Below are positions 15,975-24,316 of a DNA stretch of 42,100 nucleotides, piece by piece. How positions within the stretch are numbered: the first letter of the stretch is position 1; every line of letters starts with the position of its first letter. The translations under genes were made by a program, and so were the position numbers. The stretch lies in NCBI GenBank assembly GCA_045576335.1, contig JAZNGH010000052.1, positions 1-42,100 of the forward strand, written 5' to 3'. The notes under the pieces are model-generated. The model had not been told where the DNA came from, made no database searches, and worked only from the letters and a program-made list of their open reading frames with translations. Source of the stretch: Scatosoma sp045576335. Its GTDB lineage: Bacteria; Bacillota; Clostridia; Christensenellales; Borkfalkiaceae.

Positions 15975-16922
15975 TTAGTTACATTCCGCAACGAGCGGAC
16001 CTGCAAGGTCTTTCAAGAAGAACAGCTTGCCCGCAAGCGTGGGGATATACGAGGAAGTAATCCAAGGCGTCGTGCCGTGGCGAAGCGTCATCCAAAGGGA
16101 CATACCCTGCCATTGCATACCTCTGCCAAGCGTACCGTCCGCACCGCCAATTGCATAATCAGCCTGCAAGAACAAGCCGGGGCCGATCGTATTCGCGCGG
16201 CAAGGCACGAGCGTCGTTCTCGATTTGAAGCTCGTATACGCGTTTTGTTCTACCGTCAAGGGATGGATTTTTGCCGCGATTCTGTGCGTTTGCTTCTTCC
16301 ATTCCTCTTCGCTTGCGTATTCGCCCGCAAACTGGGGTTCCCAGAACGCGATATGGCACATTCTGCCGATACCGTAAACGAGAACGAGCTTTGCACCCGC
16401 TTTTTTGAGCGCGGCGATTTTATCCGCGTAGGTGGGCAGATTTTCTTTCGTCGCAAAGTTTCTTTGCGTTTTGGGAACGGTCAACTCGCCAAGCGGGTTG
16501 AAAAGAGCCTGTTCCATTGCGTACTGGAATGCACCCGAATTGTCGGGAGCAAGGGTGTTGCCCTCAGAATCCGCCCATTCGTCCATATTAAAGGTATGTA
16601 CGTGGTCGCAAGCAACCTTCCATTCGTTGAGGAAATACACCACCCATTTATACATACCCATAGGACCTACGGGAAGAATGAAAGCAATTTGCTCCTTTCT
16701 TTCCTTTGCAAGCTTGATTTGCATAGCGATTTCGTGACCCATATAGGTTTCAAATTCCGCCAAGCCCTCGCATTGTACGGGCGTGAAATCCTTATTCCAG
16801 AACGCCTGTCTTTCCGTTACTTTTTCGGGCGCGTCGATACAAGCGTCAATCTTGTCGAAATCCCAGCCTGCGGGATAAAAGCCTTCCAAGGCACTTCCTT
16901 TTACTGTCGAATTAAAGTTCAT
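15975..16922 (-). CDS. NagB-like sugar-phosphate deaminase/isomerase
   Basis: A 315-residue member of the NagB/RpiA fold, related to glucosamine-6-phosphate deaminase, which turns an amino sugar phosphate into a ketose phosphate plus ammonia. Matching motifs are NMDEW at 112-116, equivalent to the LDEY box with the catalytic Asp (Asp114), and GIGRMCHIAFWEP at 184-196, equivalent to GxGxDGHIAFNEP. In the second box His190 and Glu195 are kept but the Asp of classic NagB is Met, so the chemistry or substrate may differ. It is longer than E. coli NagB (266 residues). The ATG follows AAGGAG. Its operon partners (deacetylase, kinase, aldolase) support amino-sugar breakdown. Confidence 0.82.
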   Translation of the reverse strand: MNFNSTVKGSALEGFYPAGWDFDKIDACIDAPEKVTERQAFWNKDFTPVQCEGLAEFETYMGHEIAMQIKLAKERKEQIAFILPVGPMGMYKWVVYFLNEWKVACDHVHTFNMDEWADSEGNTLAPDNSGAFQYAMEQALFNPLGELTVPKTQRNFATKENLPTYADKIAALKKAGAKLVLVYGIGRMCHIAFWEPQFAGEYASEEEWKKQTHRIAAKIHPLTVEQNAYTSFKSRTTLVPCRANTIGPGLFLQADYAIGGADGTLGRGMQWQGMSLWMTLRHGTTPWITSSYIPTLAGKLFFLKDLAGPLVAECN

Positions 16923-16943
16923 AATTGTTTATCTCCTTATTTT

Positions 16944-17954
16944 TTATTTTTCGTTATAAATTCTATCTACGATTTCCTGCACCTGCACCGCACGGTCGGC
17001 GTAGAAATAATCGGGTTTGCCGCTACGGAGCGTATCACAGAACAGGTGAAGCTGCTTTTGATACAGATCCGCGCCGCCGCCCGTATAAACGATCGGCTCG
17101 TTCGTCGTACGGTTCTGCTGTGCCGAATAATCGCCTTGCGGTGCGTATAAATGCGCAAGCGTTCCCGTTTCCTCTTGTCCGAGCGTACCCTTACAAACGA
17201 TATAACCTTTGCTTCCGTACAGCTCGAATTTGCTTTCCGAAGCGTTGTCGGGAACGTTGAAATTCACGTCGATATGTCCCAAAACACCGCCTTTGGTTTT
17301 GAAAATAATCACCGCGCCGTCCTCGACCTCGTAGGAAAAGGTACGAGTGGAATAGAAGCTCTTGACGTCCTCAATTTCGTCGTCAAGCACGTTTTCGATA
17401 AGCTCGATACAATGCACGCCAAGGTCCATAACCGCCCCGCCGCCGCCAAGCGATTTTTTCTGCCGCCAAGCCCCCGCGATATCGGGATACCAGCAAGAAA
17501 ATTGCGCGCGCACGTCGTTGACCTGTCCGATTTCACCGTTTACTACGAGCGATTTTGCCTGCTCGTGCAAATTATGATGCTTCATCATATATCCGATCGT
17601 GATTTGCTTGCCCGCCTTTTTGAATGCATCCACAAGCGCTCTTGCTTCCTTTGCCGTAATAGCAACGGGCTTTTCCACGAATACGTGCTTACCGAATGAA
17701 AGCGCAGTCATTGCCTGCTCGTAGTGACACATAACGGGCGTACCGATATACACCGCATCACATTCTACCGCTTTGATCATTTCCGCTTCGTCCGAAAAAT
17801 AGGGCACGCCGTATTTTTTACCGATAGCCTCGGCTACGGGAGCAACTCTGTCCATAACGGCTACCAGCTCGCACCCCTCGTCTTTAAGGATTGCGGGAAT
17901 CGTTCTTCTGTCCGCAATTCCGCCTGCCCCGATTACACAAAATTTGATTTTCAT
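16944..17954 (-). CDS. Gfo/Idh/MocA-family oxidoreductase
   Basis: A 336-residue NAD(P)-dependent sugar or cyclitol dehydrogenase. The Rossmann domain begins with the dinucleotide motif GAGGIA at 9-14, and the family signature EKP lies at 94-96 (VFVEKPVAIT). The C-terminal alpha/beta domain includes GGAVMDLGVHCIEL, where Asp and His usually complete the active site. Family members oxidise or epimerise hydroxyls of sugars, amino sugars and inositols. Here it would act between deacetylation and deamination, or on a side substrate. The ATG follows AGAGAGGA, 18 nt after the deacetylase stop. Confidence 0.9.
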   Translation of the reverse strand: MKIKFCVIGAGGIADRRTIPAILKDEGCELVAVMDRVAPVAEAIGKKYGVPYFSDEAEMIKAVECDAVYIGTPVMCHYEQAMTALSFGKHVFVEKPVAITAKEARALVDAFKKAGKQITIGYMMKHHNLHEQAKSLVVNGEIGQVNDVRAQFSCWYPDIAGAWRQKKSLGGGGAVMDLGVHCIELIENVLDDEIEDVKSFYSTRTFSYEVEDGAVIIFKTKGGVLGHIDVNFNVPDNASESKFELYGSKGYIVCKGTLGQEETGTLAHLYAPQGDYSAQQNRTTNEPIVYTGGGADLYQKQLHLFCDTLRSGKPDYFYADRAVQVQEIVDRIYNEK

Positions 17955-17972
17955 AGTTATTTCCTCTCTTTT

Positions 17973-18677
17973 TTAGGGCAATAAACGCTTGGTCGTGCCT
18001 TTCAAATATACTTGGCATTGACGGAAGGCTTCGGCGTATTCCGCACCGCATTGATAGCCACGGTAACGGGAGCACGTTCTCACCATATCCGCAAAATCGA
18101 TACCGTCGTGCTCGCGCATCCAAACGAGCTGGCTTGCGTGACATTCCAGCATCTGGATTTTCAAATCGATTTCGTCCGTCACGTCTACGTAGTCGGTGGG
18201 ATTAAAGCCCACGCCTGCCAGCGTATCCATATAATAAATAGGTACGAGCTTTGCAGGGTCTTTGTATTTGCTCTTATAGTTGGGCAAGGTCGCCGTGAAG
18301 CTCGCGTCGAACACGAGGCGCGAAACCGCCGTGTGGTCGGGCATGTAGTCGTTGGGGTCGTGCGTGATGATTACGTCGGGGTTTGCGTATTTGATAACGT
18401 CCACCATCTTATCACGCGCCTCTTTGTTGTTGTCGAAAATTTCCAAATCGTCAAAACCGCCGTAAATGACCTCGATACCTGCCATTGCGCCCGCTTTTCT
18501 CGCTTCTTCCGCGCGCATAATTTTGAGCTCATCGGGTGGAATTACGACGTGTCCCAAATTACCGCTTGATGCGTGGCAGACGATTACCTTATCACCGCGC
18601 TTTACGCATTTTGCCAACGTTCCCGAACAAGCCACTTCCACGTCGTCGGGATGACAGCCAACCGCTAATATTCTCAT
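17973..18677 (-). CDS. PIG-L (LmbE-like) N-deacetylase
   Basis: A 234-residue zinc-dependent deacetylase that removes acetyl groups from N-acetylglucosaminyl-type substrates. The metal site is visible as HPDDVE at 9-14, with the second half in ITHDPNDYMPDH near residue 105-120. No signal peptide is present, so it acts in the cytoplasm. It is the first gene of the operon, with ATG behind ACAAGGAGAAGG. A PIG-L enzyme feeding a NagB-like deaminase suggests that the substrate is an N-acetylated amino sugar that is not handled by NagA. That pairing is inference from order, not proof. Confidence 0.9.
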   Translation of the reverse strand: MRILAVGCHPDDVEVACSGTLAKCVKRGDKVIVCHASSGNLGHVVIPPDELKIMRAEEARKAGAMAGIEVIYGGFDDLEIFDNNKEARDKMVDVIKYANPDVIITHDPNDYMPDHTAVSRLVFDASFTATLPNYKSKYKDPAKLVPIYYMDTLAGVGFNPTDYVDVTDEIDLKIQMLECHASQLVWMREHDGIDFADMVRTCSRYRGYQCGAEYAEAFRQCQVYLKGTTKRLLP

Positions 18678-18706
18678 ATTTTTTACCTTCTCCTTGTTTT
18701 TTATTT

Positions 18707-18735
18707 ATTGTATCATATATTTACGCAAATTTCAA
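18707..18735 (-). promoter_or_regulatory. promoter of the amino-sugar operon
   Basis: On the minus strand TTGAAA (18730-18735), a 17-nt spacer and TACAAT (18707-18712) precede the deacetylase gene. The divergent AraC promoter lies about 60 bp away, so a regulator could bind between the two. Confidence 0.75.
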
Positions 18736-18794
18736 TGGCGCAAAGTCTGCAAAAAGAGTAAAATATTCCACAAGAAAAAAATGGGTGAAATGAA

Positions 18795-18824
18795 TTGACA
18801 CAAAACGGACTTTCGTGGTATGAT
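18795..18824 (+). promoter_or_regulatory. promoter of the AraC regulator, leaderless type
   Basis: TTGACA (18795-18800), an 18-nt spacer and TATGAT (18819-18824) end exactly 6 nt before the ATG at 18831. Transcription would start at or next to the start codon, and no Shine-Dalgarno separates them apart from an AGGT that touches the ATG. Confidence 0.75.
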
Positions 18825-18830
18825 ATAGGT

Positions 18831-19712
18831 ATGAATAAGCGGTATTACAAACACAAAATTGAAAATTTGCTCGTAATCAATCGAATCGTCACCATTCACT
18901 ATTTTGAATTTGACAAAAACTTCGTCGCTCCCATAGAATCACACGATTTTTGGGAGCTGGTATACGCGGACAAAGAAAGCGTCGTATGTATGGCAGACGG
19001 AAAAGACATTACGCTTGCGGAAGGTGAACTACTCTTTCATAAACCGGGAGAGGTACATTCGCTCCGCGCCAACGGAAAGAGCGCGCCCAACGTCTTTATT
19101 GCGTCCTTCGTTTGTAAAAGCGAAGCCGTACGGTTTTTTGAAAATAAAAAAATTAAAGCAAACCATAATTTCCTACGCCTTGCCTATTCGATTATTGAAG
19201 AAAGCAAAAAAACGTTCGATTTGCCCTTCTCCGATCCGATGCTAAAAAAAATGAAGCTGCTCGCACACCCCACTTTGGGCGGGCAACAACTCATTAAAAA
19301 TTATTTGGAAATTTTGCTCGTCAATCTAATGCGTGACGAAACGGAAAAAGAAGACCCCGAAGCCATATTTTTGCCGCAAGAAAAGCTGGGCGAACGGGTG
19401 GCGGAACAAACGATACGCTTTTTGAAAGCGCATATTTACGAACGCTTGACCGTTGCGGACGTGTGTCTTGCGCTCAATTATAATAAATCGTATATTTTTC
19501 AGCAGTTCAAAAAGGCGACGAACCGTTCGGTGATGACCTATTTTTCACAGCTGAAAATCGACCGCGCCAAGCGAATGCTTCGCGATAGCAATTCTTCCGT
19601 CACGCAAATCGCCGACAAGCTCGCGTTCGATTCCCCTAATTATTTTTCCAAAGCCTTCAAAAAGCTTACGGGCTTTACACCCCTACAATATAGAAAACTG
19701 CAAAAGCATTGA
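18831..19712 (+). CDS. AraC-family transcriptional regulator
   Basis: A 293-residue regulator with an N-terminal cupin-like effector domain, containing the FHKPGEVHSL stretch typical of sugar-sensing AraC proteins. The C-terminal double helix-turn-helix has LTVADVCLALNYNKSYIFQQFKK and ends VTQIADKLAFDSPNYFSKAFKKLTGFTP. I use the ATG at 18831; the frame is open 12 codons further, but those codons are the promoter itself. Divergent placement next to the deacetylase-to-aldolase operon makes it the likely pathway-specific regulator. The inducer is unknown. Confidence 0.9.
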   Translation: MNKRYYKHKIENLLVINRIVTIHYFEFDKNFVAPIESHDFWELVYADKESVVCMADGKDITLAEGELLFHKPGEVHSLRANGKSAPNVFIASFVCKSEAVRFFENKKIKANHNFLRLAYSIIEESKKTFDLPFSDPMLKKMKLLAHPTLGGQQLIKNYLEILLVNLMRDETEKEDPEAIFLPQEKLGERVAEQTIRFLKAHIYERLTVADVCLALNYNKSYIFQQFKKATNRSVMTYFSQLKIDRAKRMLRDSNSSVTQIADKLAFDSPNYFSKAFKKLTGFTPLQYRKLQKH

Positions 19713-19718
19713 AAACAA

Positions 19719-19745
19719 AACAGCCCCATATGGGGCTGTTTGCTT
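19719..19745. terminator. bidirectional terminator between araC-type gene and glgP
   Basis: A perfect 22-bp palindrome, AACAGCCCCAT and its complement (19719-19740), separates two convergent genes. The minus strand continues TTGTTTTC and the plus strand TGCTTATATTT, so both directions have a modest U tract. Confidence 0.85.
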
Positions 19746-22041
19746 ATATTTGCCAAATTTTTTCGGCGTACTCGCGTACGGAACGGTCAGCAGAGAATTT
19801 CCCCGCGTTTGCCATATTGTTCAAGCATTTTGTCGTGAACGCCTCGCTGCCAAACTCCATATTCAAACGCAATTTCGTCTGCAAATAATCCTCAAAATCG
19901 TATAAAACCAAATATTTATCAGGCTCTTCTCCCGTCAAGAGGCTGTCGTAAACGGCTTTGAGCGCGCCTGTTTCGTCTTGAAAAGTACCGTCTACAAGCG
20001 TTTCGACAACCCGTTCTAAATCGGGACTTTTTTCCAAGATTGTATGCGGATTATACGCTCGCTTTATCTTGGGTACGTCCTCGACCGTCGCTCCGAAAAT
20101 ATAATTGTTTTCCCGTCCCGCCTCCTCGCATATCTCGACGTTCGCGCCGTCCAGCGTACCCAAAGTCACCGTGCCGTTGAGCATAAATTTCATATTGCCC
20201 GTACCGCTTGCCTCCATACCTGCCATAGAGATTTGCTCGGAAACGTCCGCCGCGCAAACGATTTTTTCTGCGTAGGAAACGTTGTAATTTTGCACGAACA
20301 CTACGCGAAGCTTATCCGCGACGGCAAGATCGCTATTGACCGTTTTTGCGATTTCGTTGATAAACTTGATCACGGCTTTTGCGTTGAAATACCCTGGCGC
20401 GGCTTTTGCGCCGAAGATGAACGCCGTGGGCTTAAAACGCTTGTATTCTCCGCTCTTTACGCCGTGATAGATACGGAGCACGGAAAAGGCGTTGAGAAGC
20501 TGACGTTTATATTCGTGCAAGCGTTTGACCTGTATATCGAAAATAAAGTCCTCGGGAATTTCCACGCCCTCGCGGCGGGCGATATAGTCGGCGAGCCGAC
20601 GTTTGTTTTCCTTTTTGATTTCCAAAAACCGACGTCTGAACGATTCGTCTTGAATATACGGCTTTATCCCTTCAAGCTTGGTAAGCTCCGTTTCCCAACC
20701 CTTACCGATACGCGCGGTTATCTCCGCCGCCATTTTTGGGTTATTGAGCAAAAACCAACGCCGCGGCGTGATGCCGTTGGTGATGTTCTCGAATTTGTCT
20801 TTGTAGAGCGTATACCACTCGCGGAAGGTTTCGCGTTTGAGAATACCCGTGTGTATCTCCGCTACGCCGTTGACCTTGCTGCCCGCATAAATCGCGATAT
20901 TCGCCATATACGCCGTATCGTCTTTAATCAAGTAATGCTTATCCTCGTCCAGCCCCTCTTTGCTTGCATAGGCTTGCAATTCCTCTAAAATATCCCAAAT
21001 ATCAGGCAAAATCGCGCGCACCATTTCCCCGCGCCATTTTTCAAGCGCCTCGCTCATAACGGTATGGTTGGTAAATCGGAAAATCGAACGGCAAAGCTCC
21101 ACCGCCTTATCAAAGGCAATACCCTCCTTCTTCAAAAGACGGATAAGCTCGGGCACGGCAAGGGTGGGATGGGTATCGTTGAGCTGCAAAACCAAGCTTT
21201 CCGCAAGCTTCGTTAAACACCTGCCCGCCTGCTCGTGCTTTTTCAACAGCGATTGCAAAGAAGCGGAAACGAGAAAATATTGCTGACGAAGCCGCAAAAT
21301 TTTTCCCTCGTCGGTATTATCGTTGGGGTATAAAACGGCGGTGATTTGCTTGGCGCGGAAGTCGTTTTGCGCGATTTCGTCGCCCCGCATTTCGTCGAAG
21401 GCTGAAAAATCAAAGGGTGTGGTCGGCTCGCTCTGCCAAAGGCGAAGGGTGTTGATTACGCCGTTTTGATAACCGATTACGGGCGTATCGTACGGCACGG
21501 CATACACGGAAAAATCGGCAAAATCCACGCGCACGCGTTCTGCTTCCTTGCGTACGCTCCACGGGTCCCCCCATTGCAGCCAATCGTCCGCTTCCTCTTT
21601 TTGAAAACCGTTTTCAAAGCTTTGCTTGAAAAGACCGTAGCGATAGCGCAAGCCGTAGCCGTCCAAGGGTATATTTTGCGTTGCCGCGCTTTCTAAAAAA
21701 CAAGCGGCAAGCCGCCCCAAGCCCCCATTGCCAAGCGCGGCGTCCTCCACCTCTTCAAACTCGTTGATATCTATTCCCCGCACGGCAAGAATTTCTTTTA
21801 TATCCTGTAAAATTCCGAGATTGAGCAAATTAGAAAAAATCGTTCTGCCTATCAAAAACTCCGCGGAAAGATACCCGCAACGGCGGGTTTTCTCGCGCGT
21901 ACACGCGTCCCAGTCCTCGCGCAAGCGCGCCATCACTGCCTTGGAAAGCGCGTTATAACGTCCCTTTACGTCCGTCCTGTCCGCTTCCACGCGTAAAAGA
22001 TAGTCAAATTCCTTCAAAAATTCGTTTTTATCCCATTCCAT
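19744..22041 (-). CDS. glgP: glycogen/maltodextrin phosphorylase
   Basis: A GT35 enzyme that releases glucose-1-phosphate from alpha-1,4-glucans. I start at the ATG at 22041, giving 765 residues; the frame is open 25 codons upstream across the leader. Recognisable parts are RRCGYLSAEFLIGR, the ALGNGGLGRLAACF box, LQLNDTHPTLAVPEL, and the pyridoxal-phosphate site EASGTGNMKFMLNGT near the C-terminus with its lysine. The N-terminal regulatory extension of larger phosphorylases is short. It lies downstream of a MATE gene on the same strand, 94 nt away, and an inverted repeat surrounds its ribosome-binding region. Confidence 0.95.
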   Translation of the reverse strand: MEWDKNEFLKEFDYLLRVEADRTDVKGRYNALSKAVMARLREDWDACTREKTRRCGYLSAEFLIGRTIFSNLLNLGILQDIKEILAVRGIDINEFEEVEDAALGNGGLGRLAACFLESAATQNIPLDGYGLRYRYGLFKQSFENGFQKEEADDWLQWGDPWSVRKEAERVRVDFADFSVYAVPYDTPVIGYQNGVINTLRLWQSEPTTPFDFSAFDEMRGDEIAQNDFRAKQITAVLYPNDNTDEGKILRLRQQYFLVSASLQSLLKKHEQAGRCLTKLAESLVLQLNDTHPTLAVPELIRLLKKEGIAFDKAVELCRSIFRFTNHTVMSEALEKWRGEMVRAILPDIWDILEELQAYASKEGLDEDKHYLIKDDTAYMANIAIYAGSKVNGVAEIHTGILKRETFREWYTLYKDKFENITNGITPRRWFLLNNPKMAAEITARIGKGWETELTKLEGIKPYIQDESFRRRFLEIKKENKRRLADYIARREGVEIPEDFIFDIQVKRLHEYKRQLLNAFSVLRIYHGVKSGEYKRFKPTAFIFGAKAAPGYFNAKAVIKFINEIAKTVNSDLAVADKLRVVFVQNYNVSYAEKIVCAADVSEQISMAGMEASGTGNMKFMLNGTVTLGTLDGANVEICEEAGRENNYIFGATVEDVPKIKRAYNPHTILEKSPDLERVVETLVDGTFQDETGALKAVYDSLLTGEEPDKYLVLYDFEDYLQTKLRLNMEFGSEAFTTKCLNNMANAGKFSADRSVREYAEKIWQI

Positions 22042-22045
22042 TTTT

Positions 22046-22092
22046 TTAACCCGTCCTTTCACCTTCTTATTTTTGGCGAATTGACGGGTTAA
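22046..22092 (-). repeat. inverted repeat at the glgP ribosome-binding region
   Basis: Perfect 10-bp arms TTAACCCGTC and GACGGGTTAA (forward 22046-22055 and 22083-22092) enclose 27 nt. The arm nearest glgP overlaps the end of the likely ribosome site AAAGGA and stops 4 nt before the ATG. As RNA this would form a stem next to the start; as DNA it could be an operator. Confidence 0.6.
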
Positions 22093-22135
22093 TATACGAA
22101 TAATATAAAAACGCAAGTTGAATTTTCAGGAAGCT

Positions 22136-23632
22136 TTAATCGTAAATTTCCTCCTTAAAGGTGACGATTTCCTCTTCGTCAGATACCTGCCCTGCCGCTT
22201 TTTGCTCCTCGTATTCCGCTTCTTGCTTTTTCAAGGAGCGGAAAAAGGCAATCGTAAAGGGTATTGCGAACAGGAAGGAAAAAACGTCTGAAACCGTTTG
22301 ACAGCATTGCACCCCGAAAAGCTGCAAAAGAGAAGGCAAAACGAGTACCGCGGGGATATAGAACAAGCCTTGTCTTGACACGGACAAAACGTTTGCGGCT
22401 ATCTTACTGCCCACCGCTTGATAGGTGATGCTTGCCATAAAGTTGAGCGGCAACAGCGGCATACCGATACATTGCAATCGCAAGGACAGCGTGCCGATCT
22501 CCGTAGCCCATTCGGAAAGACTGAACATCTGCATAACGTTGGGCGCGAAAATCGCGCAAACGGTCGCAAACGCCGTCATAAGCGCAACGGAAAAACCAAG
22601 CGTGAATAAATAAGCCTGCTTTACGCGGGAAAAGCGTTTCGAACCGTAATTGTAACCCAAAACGGGTTGATAGCCCTGCCCTATCCCGAGCGACACCGAA
22701 AAAGCAAGCATAAACACCTTCTGTACCACGCCAAACGAGGCTTGCGCCGCCTTGCCTCCCTCTTCTACGCCGTAATGCAACACGCCGTAGTCAAACGCCG
22801 CGCCGTTCAAAAAGACGGTGCAAAGGCTGGCGAGAACCTGCCGCCAAAAGGAGGGTAAGCCCGTAGCGATCACGTCGCCGTATACGGAGAATTTGCGGGA
22901 AATCGCGCTTATTTTCAGCCGTACGATCGTTTTCCCCGAAAGGAACATAAACAACAGCACGCAAAAGCTGATAATCTGACTGCAACAGGTGGCGAGTGCC
23001 GCGCCCGTAACACCCATATTGCACGCAAAGATTAAAATGGGGTCGAGAACGACGTTGATAAGTGCGCCGATAATCAATCCTATCATAGACAAGACCGCTT
23101 TCCCCTCCGCGCGAAGCACGTTGTTCATCACGAACGACATACACATGAAGGGTGCGGAAATGAGGATAAACCGCGCATACTGTCGGGAATATTCCAAAAC
23201 GTCGTCTGCTTTTGAACCGAACAACTGCATAAGCGGCGTCAAGAAAATAAATCCTACCAGCAGAATCAAAACCCCGCTGACACAAGCAATGAAAAAGGAG
23301 GAGGACGCCACTTTGTCCGCACCGTCCTTATCGTGTTTTCCAAGCAGTCTTGAAATAATACTCCCGCTGCCCATACCGAACGTGAAGCCGATAGCTTGAA
23401 TAATGGACATCAGCGCGAGCAAATTGCTGACCGCCGCCGTCACCGCGTCGTTGCCGATTAAAGACACGAAATAGGTGTCCGCAAGGTTGTAAAGGGAGGT
23501 GACCATCATACTCAAAGTAGTGGGAATACCCAGCCCTATAATCAAACGCGGAATAGGCGTTTGCGTCATTTTCTTGAATTGTTTTGTCTCTAATTCCTTG
23601 GCTTTGTTTTCTTCCGTGATTGCGTTTTCCAT
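22136..23632 (-). CDS. MATE-family efflux transporter
   Basis: A 498-residue cation-coupled multidrug or metabolite exporter with about 12 hydrophobic spans in two homologous halves. The N-half begins PIPRLIIGLGIPTTLSMMVTS and contains YNLADTYFV; the C-half has SLGIGQGYQPVLGYNYGS, the usual second-half equivalent. A charged, acid-rich C-terminal tail of about 35 residues is cytoplasmic. The substrate cannot be predicted. No Shine-Dalgarno precedes the ATG and the promoter -10 box ends only 10 nt upstream, so the mRNA leader is very short. Confidence 0.9.
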   Translation of the reverse strand: MENAITEENKAKELETKQFKKMTQTPIPRLIIGLGIPTTLSMMVTSLYNLADTYFVSLIGNDAVTAAVSNLLALMSIIQAIGFTFGMGSGSIISRLLGKHDKDGADKVASSSFFIACVSGVLILLVGFIFLTPLMQLFGSKADDVLEYSRQYARFILISAPFMCMSFVMNNVLRAEGKAVLSMIGLIIGALINVVLDPILIFACNMGVTGAALATCCSQIISFCVLLFMFLSGKTIVRLKISAISRKFSVYGDVIATGLPSFWRQVLASLCTVFLNGAAFDYGVLHYGVEEGGKAAQASFGVVQKVFMLAFSVSLGIGQGYQPVLGYNYGSKRFSRVKQAYLFTLGFSVALMTAFATVCAIFAPNVMQMFSLSEWATEIGTLSLRLQCIGMPLLPLNFMASITYQAVGSKIAANVLSVSRQGLFYIPAVLVLPSLLQLFGVQCCQTVSDVFSFLFAIPFTIAFFRSLKKQEAEYEEQKAAGQVSDEEEIVTFKEEIYD

Positions 23633-23642
23633 AACGTTTATT

Positions 23643-23671
23643 ATTATATAACAATTATTTTATTTTTGCAA
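23643..23671 (-). promoter_or_regulatory. promoter of the MATE gene
   Basis: On the minus strand TTGCAA (23666-23671), a 17-nt spacer and TATAAT (23643-23648) end 10 nt before the ATG at 23632, leaving a leader of only a few nucleotides. Confidence 0.75.
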
Positions 23672-23732
23672 GTATCGCGCCCGCCTCTTTTTGAAATTTT
23701 TTCGGCGTTTGCAAGAAAGTTATTTTTTACGG

Positions 23733-23761
23733 TTGCATTTTCTTTTTCCGCGTGGTATAAT
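23733..23761 (+). promoter_or_regulatory. promoter of the PH-like gene, leaderless type
   Basis: TTGCAT (23733-23738), a 17-nt spacer and a perfect TATAAT (23756-23761) are followed by AACGGT and then the ATG at 23768. The expected transcription start coincides with the start codon. Confidence 0.8.
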
Positions 23762-23767
23762 AACGGT

Positions 23768-24265
23768 ATGAAAAACAAAAACGCGCCCAAGTCGGCGGAA
23801 TATTTCAAAATTCAATTCACCAAACCCATTATCGCCGTTTGCATTGCGATATACGTACTTTGCGCGGCGGGGATAGGTTTATCCGTATGGCGTATCGTCA
23901 GCGAGGGATTATACGAATTTACCGATTATATCAAATCCCCGTTCTTGATTGCCGTATGTCTGTTTTGTATCGTGCTCGTCACCGCGATATTGTGCAAATC
24001 ACAGTATATCGTAACAAACGAGAGCTTTATCACGCAATACGGCTTCGTCAAAAGCAAATTCGCGATAAAAAGCATCACTTCCGTTTTGTTGGATTCGGAC
24101 GCAAAGAAATTGACGGTGTATTTCGGCGAGGAATATATGGTGCTGTCGCTTTGTCCCGAATGGAATGAGAAATTCGTGCGCGCCTTACTTGCGGGAAACC
24201 CGAATATCGATTACGGGTTCACGCTTGCCGAGCCGCCCAAAAAGGACGACGACAAGAAAAATTAA
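23768..24265 (+). CDS. small membrane protein with PH-like domain
   Basis: A 165-residue protein of unknown role. Two hydrophobic segments, about residues 22-44 and 57-79, are followed by a soluble region (SQYIVTNESFITQYGFV and on) that resembles the bacterial PH-like domains of the YdbT/DUF304 type. The tail is lysine and aspartate rich. The frame is open upstream to 23666, but that part is the promoter. It has no Shine-Dalgarno and its -10 box ends 6 nt before the ATG. It is a single-gene unit between its promoter and terminator, and its neighbours give no functional hint. Confidence 0.75.
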   Translation: MKNKNAPKSAEYFKIQFTKPIIAVCIAIYVLCAAGIGLSVWRIVSEGLYEFTDYIKSPFLIAVCLFCIVLVTAILCKSQYIVTNESFITQYGFVKSKFAIKSITSVLLDSDAKKLTVYFGEEYMVLSLCPEWNEKFVRALLAGNPNIDYGFTLAEPPKKDDDKKN

Positions 24266-24267
24266 AA

Positions 24268-24316
24268 AACAAAAAATGCGCCGCGCTTAACGAACCCGTT
24301 AAGCGCGGTTTTTTTT
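24268..24316. terminator. bidirectional terminator after PH-like and ferritin-like genes
   Basis: Perfect 12-bp arms CCGCGCTTAACG (24281-24292) and its complement (24297-24308) have an 8-T run on the plus strand and TTTTTTGTTTTTT on the minus strand, serving both convergent genes. Confidence 0.92.
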
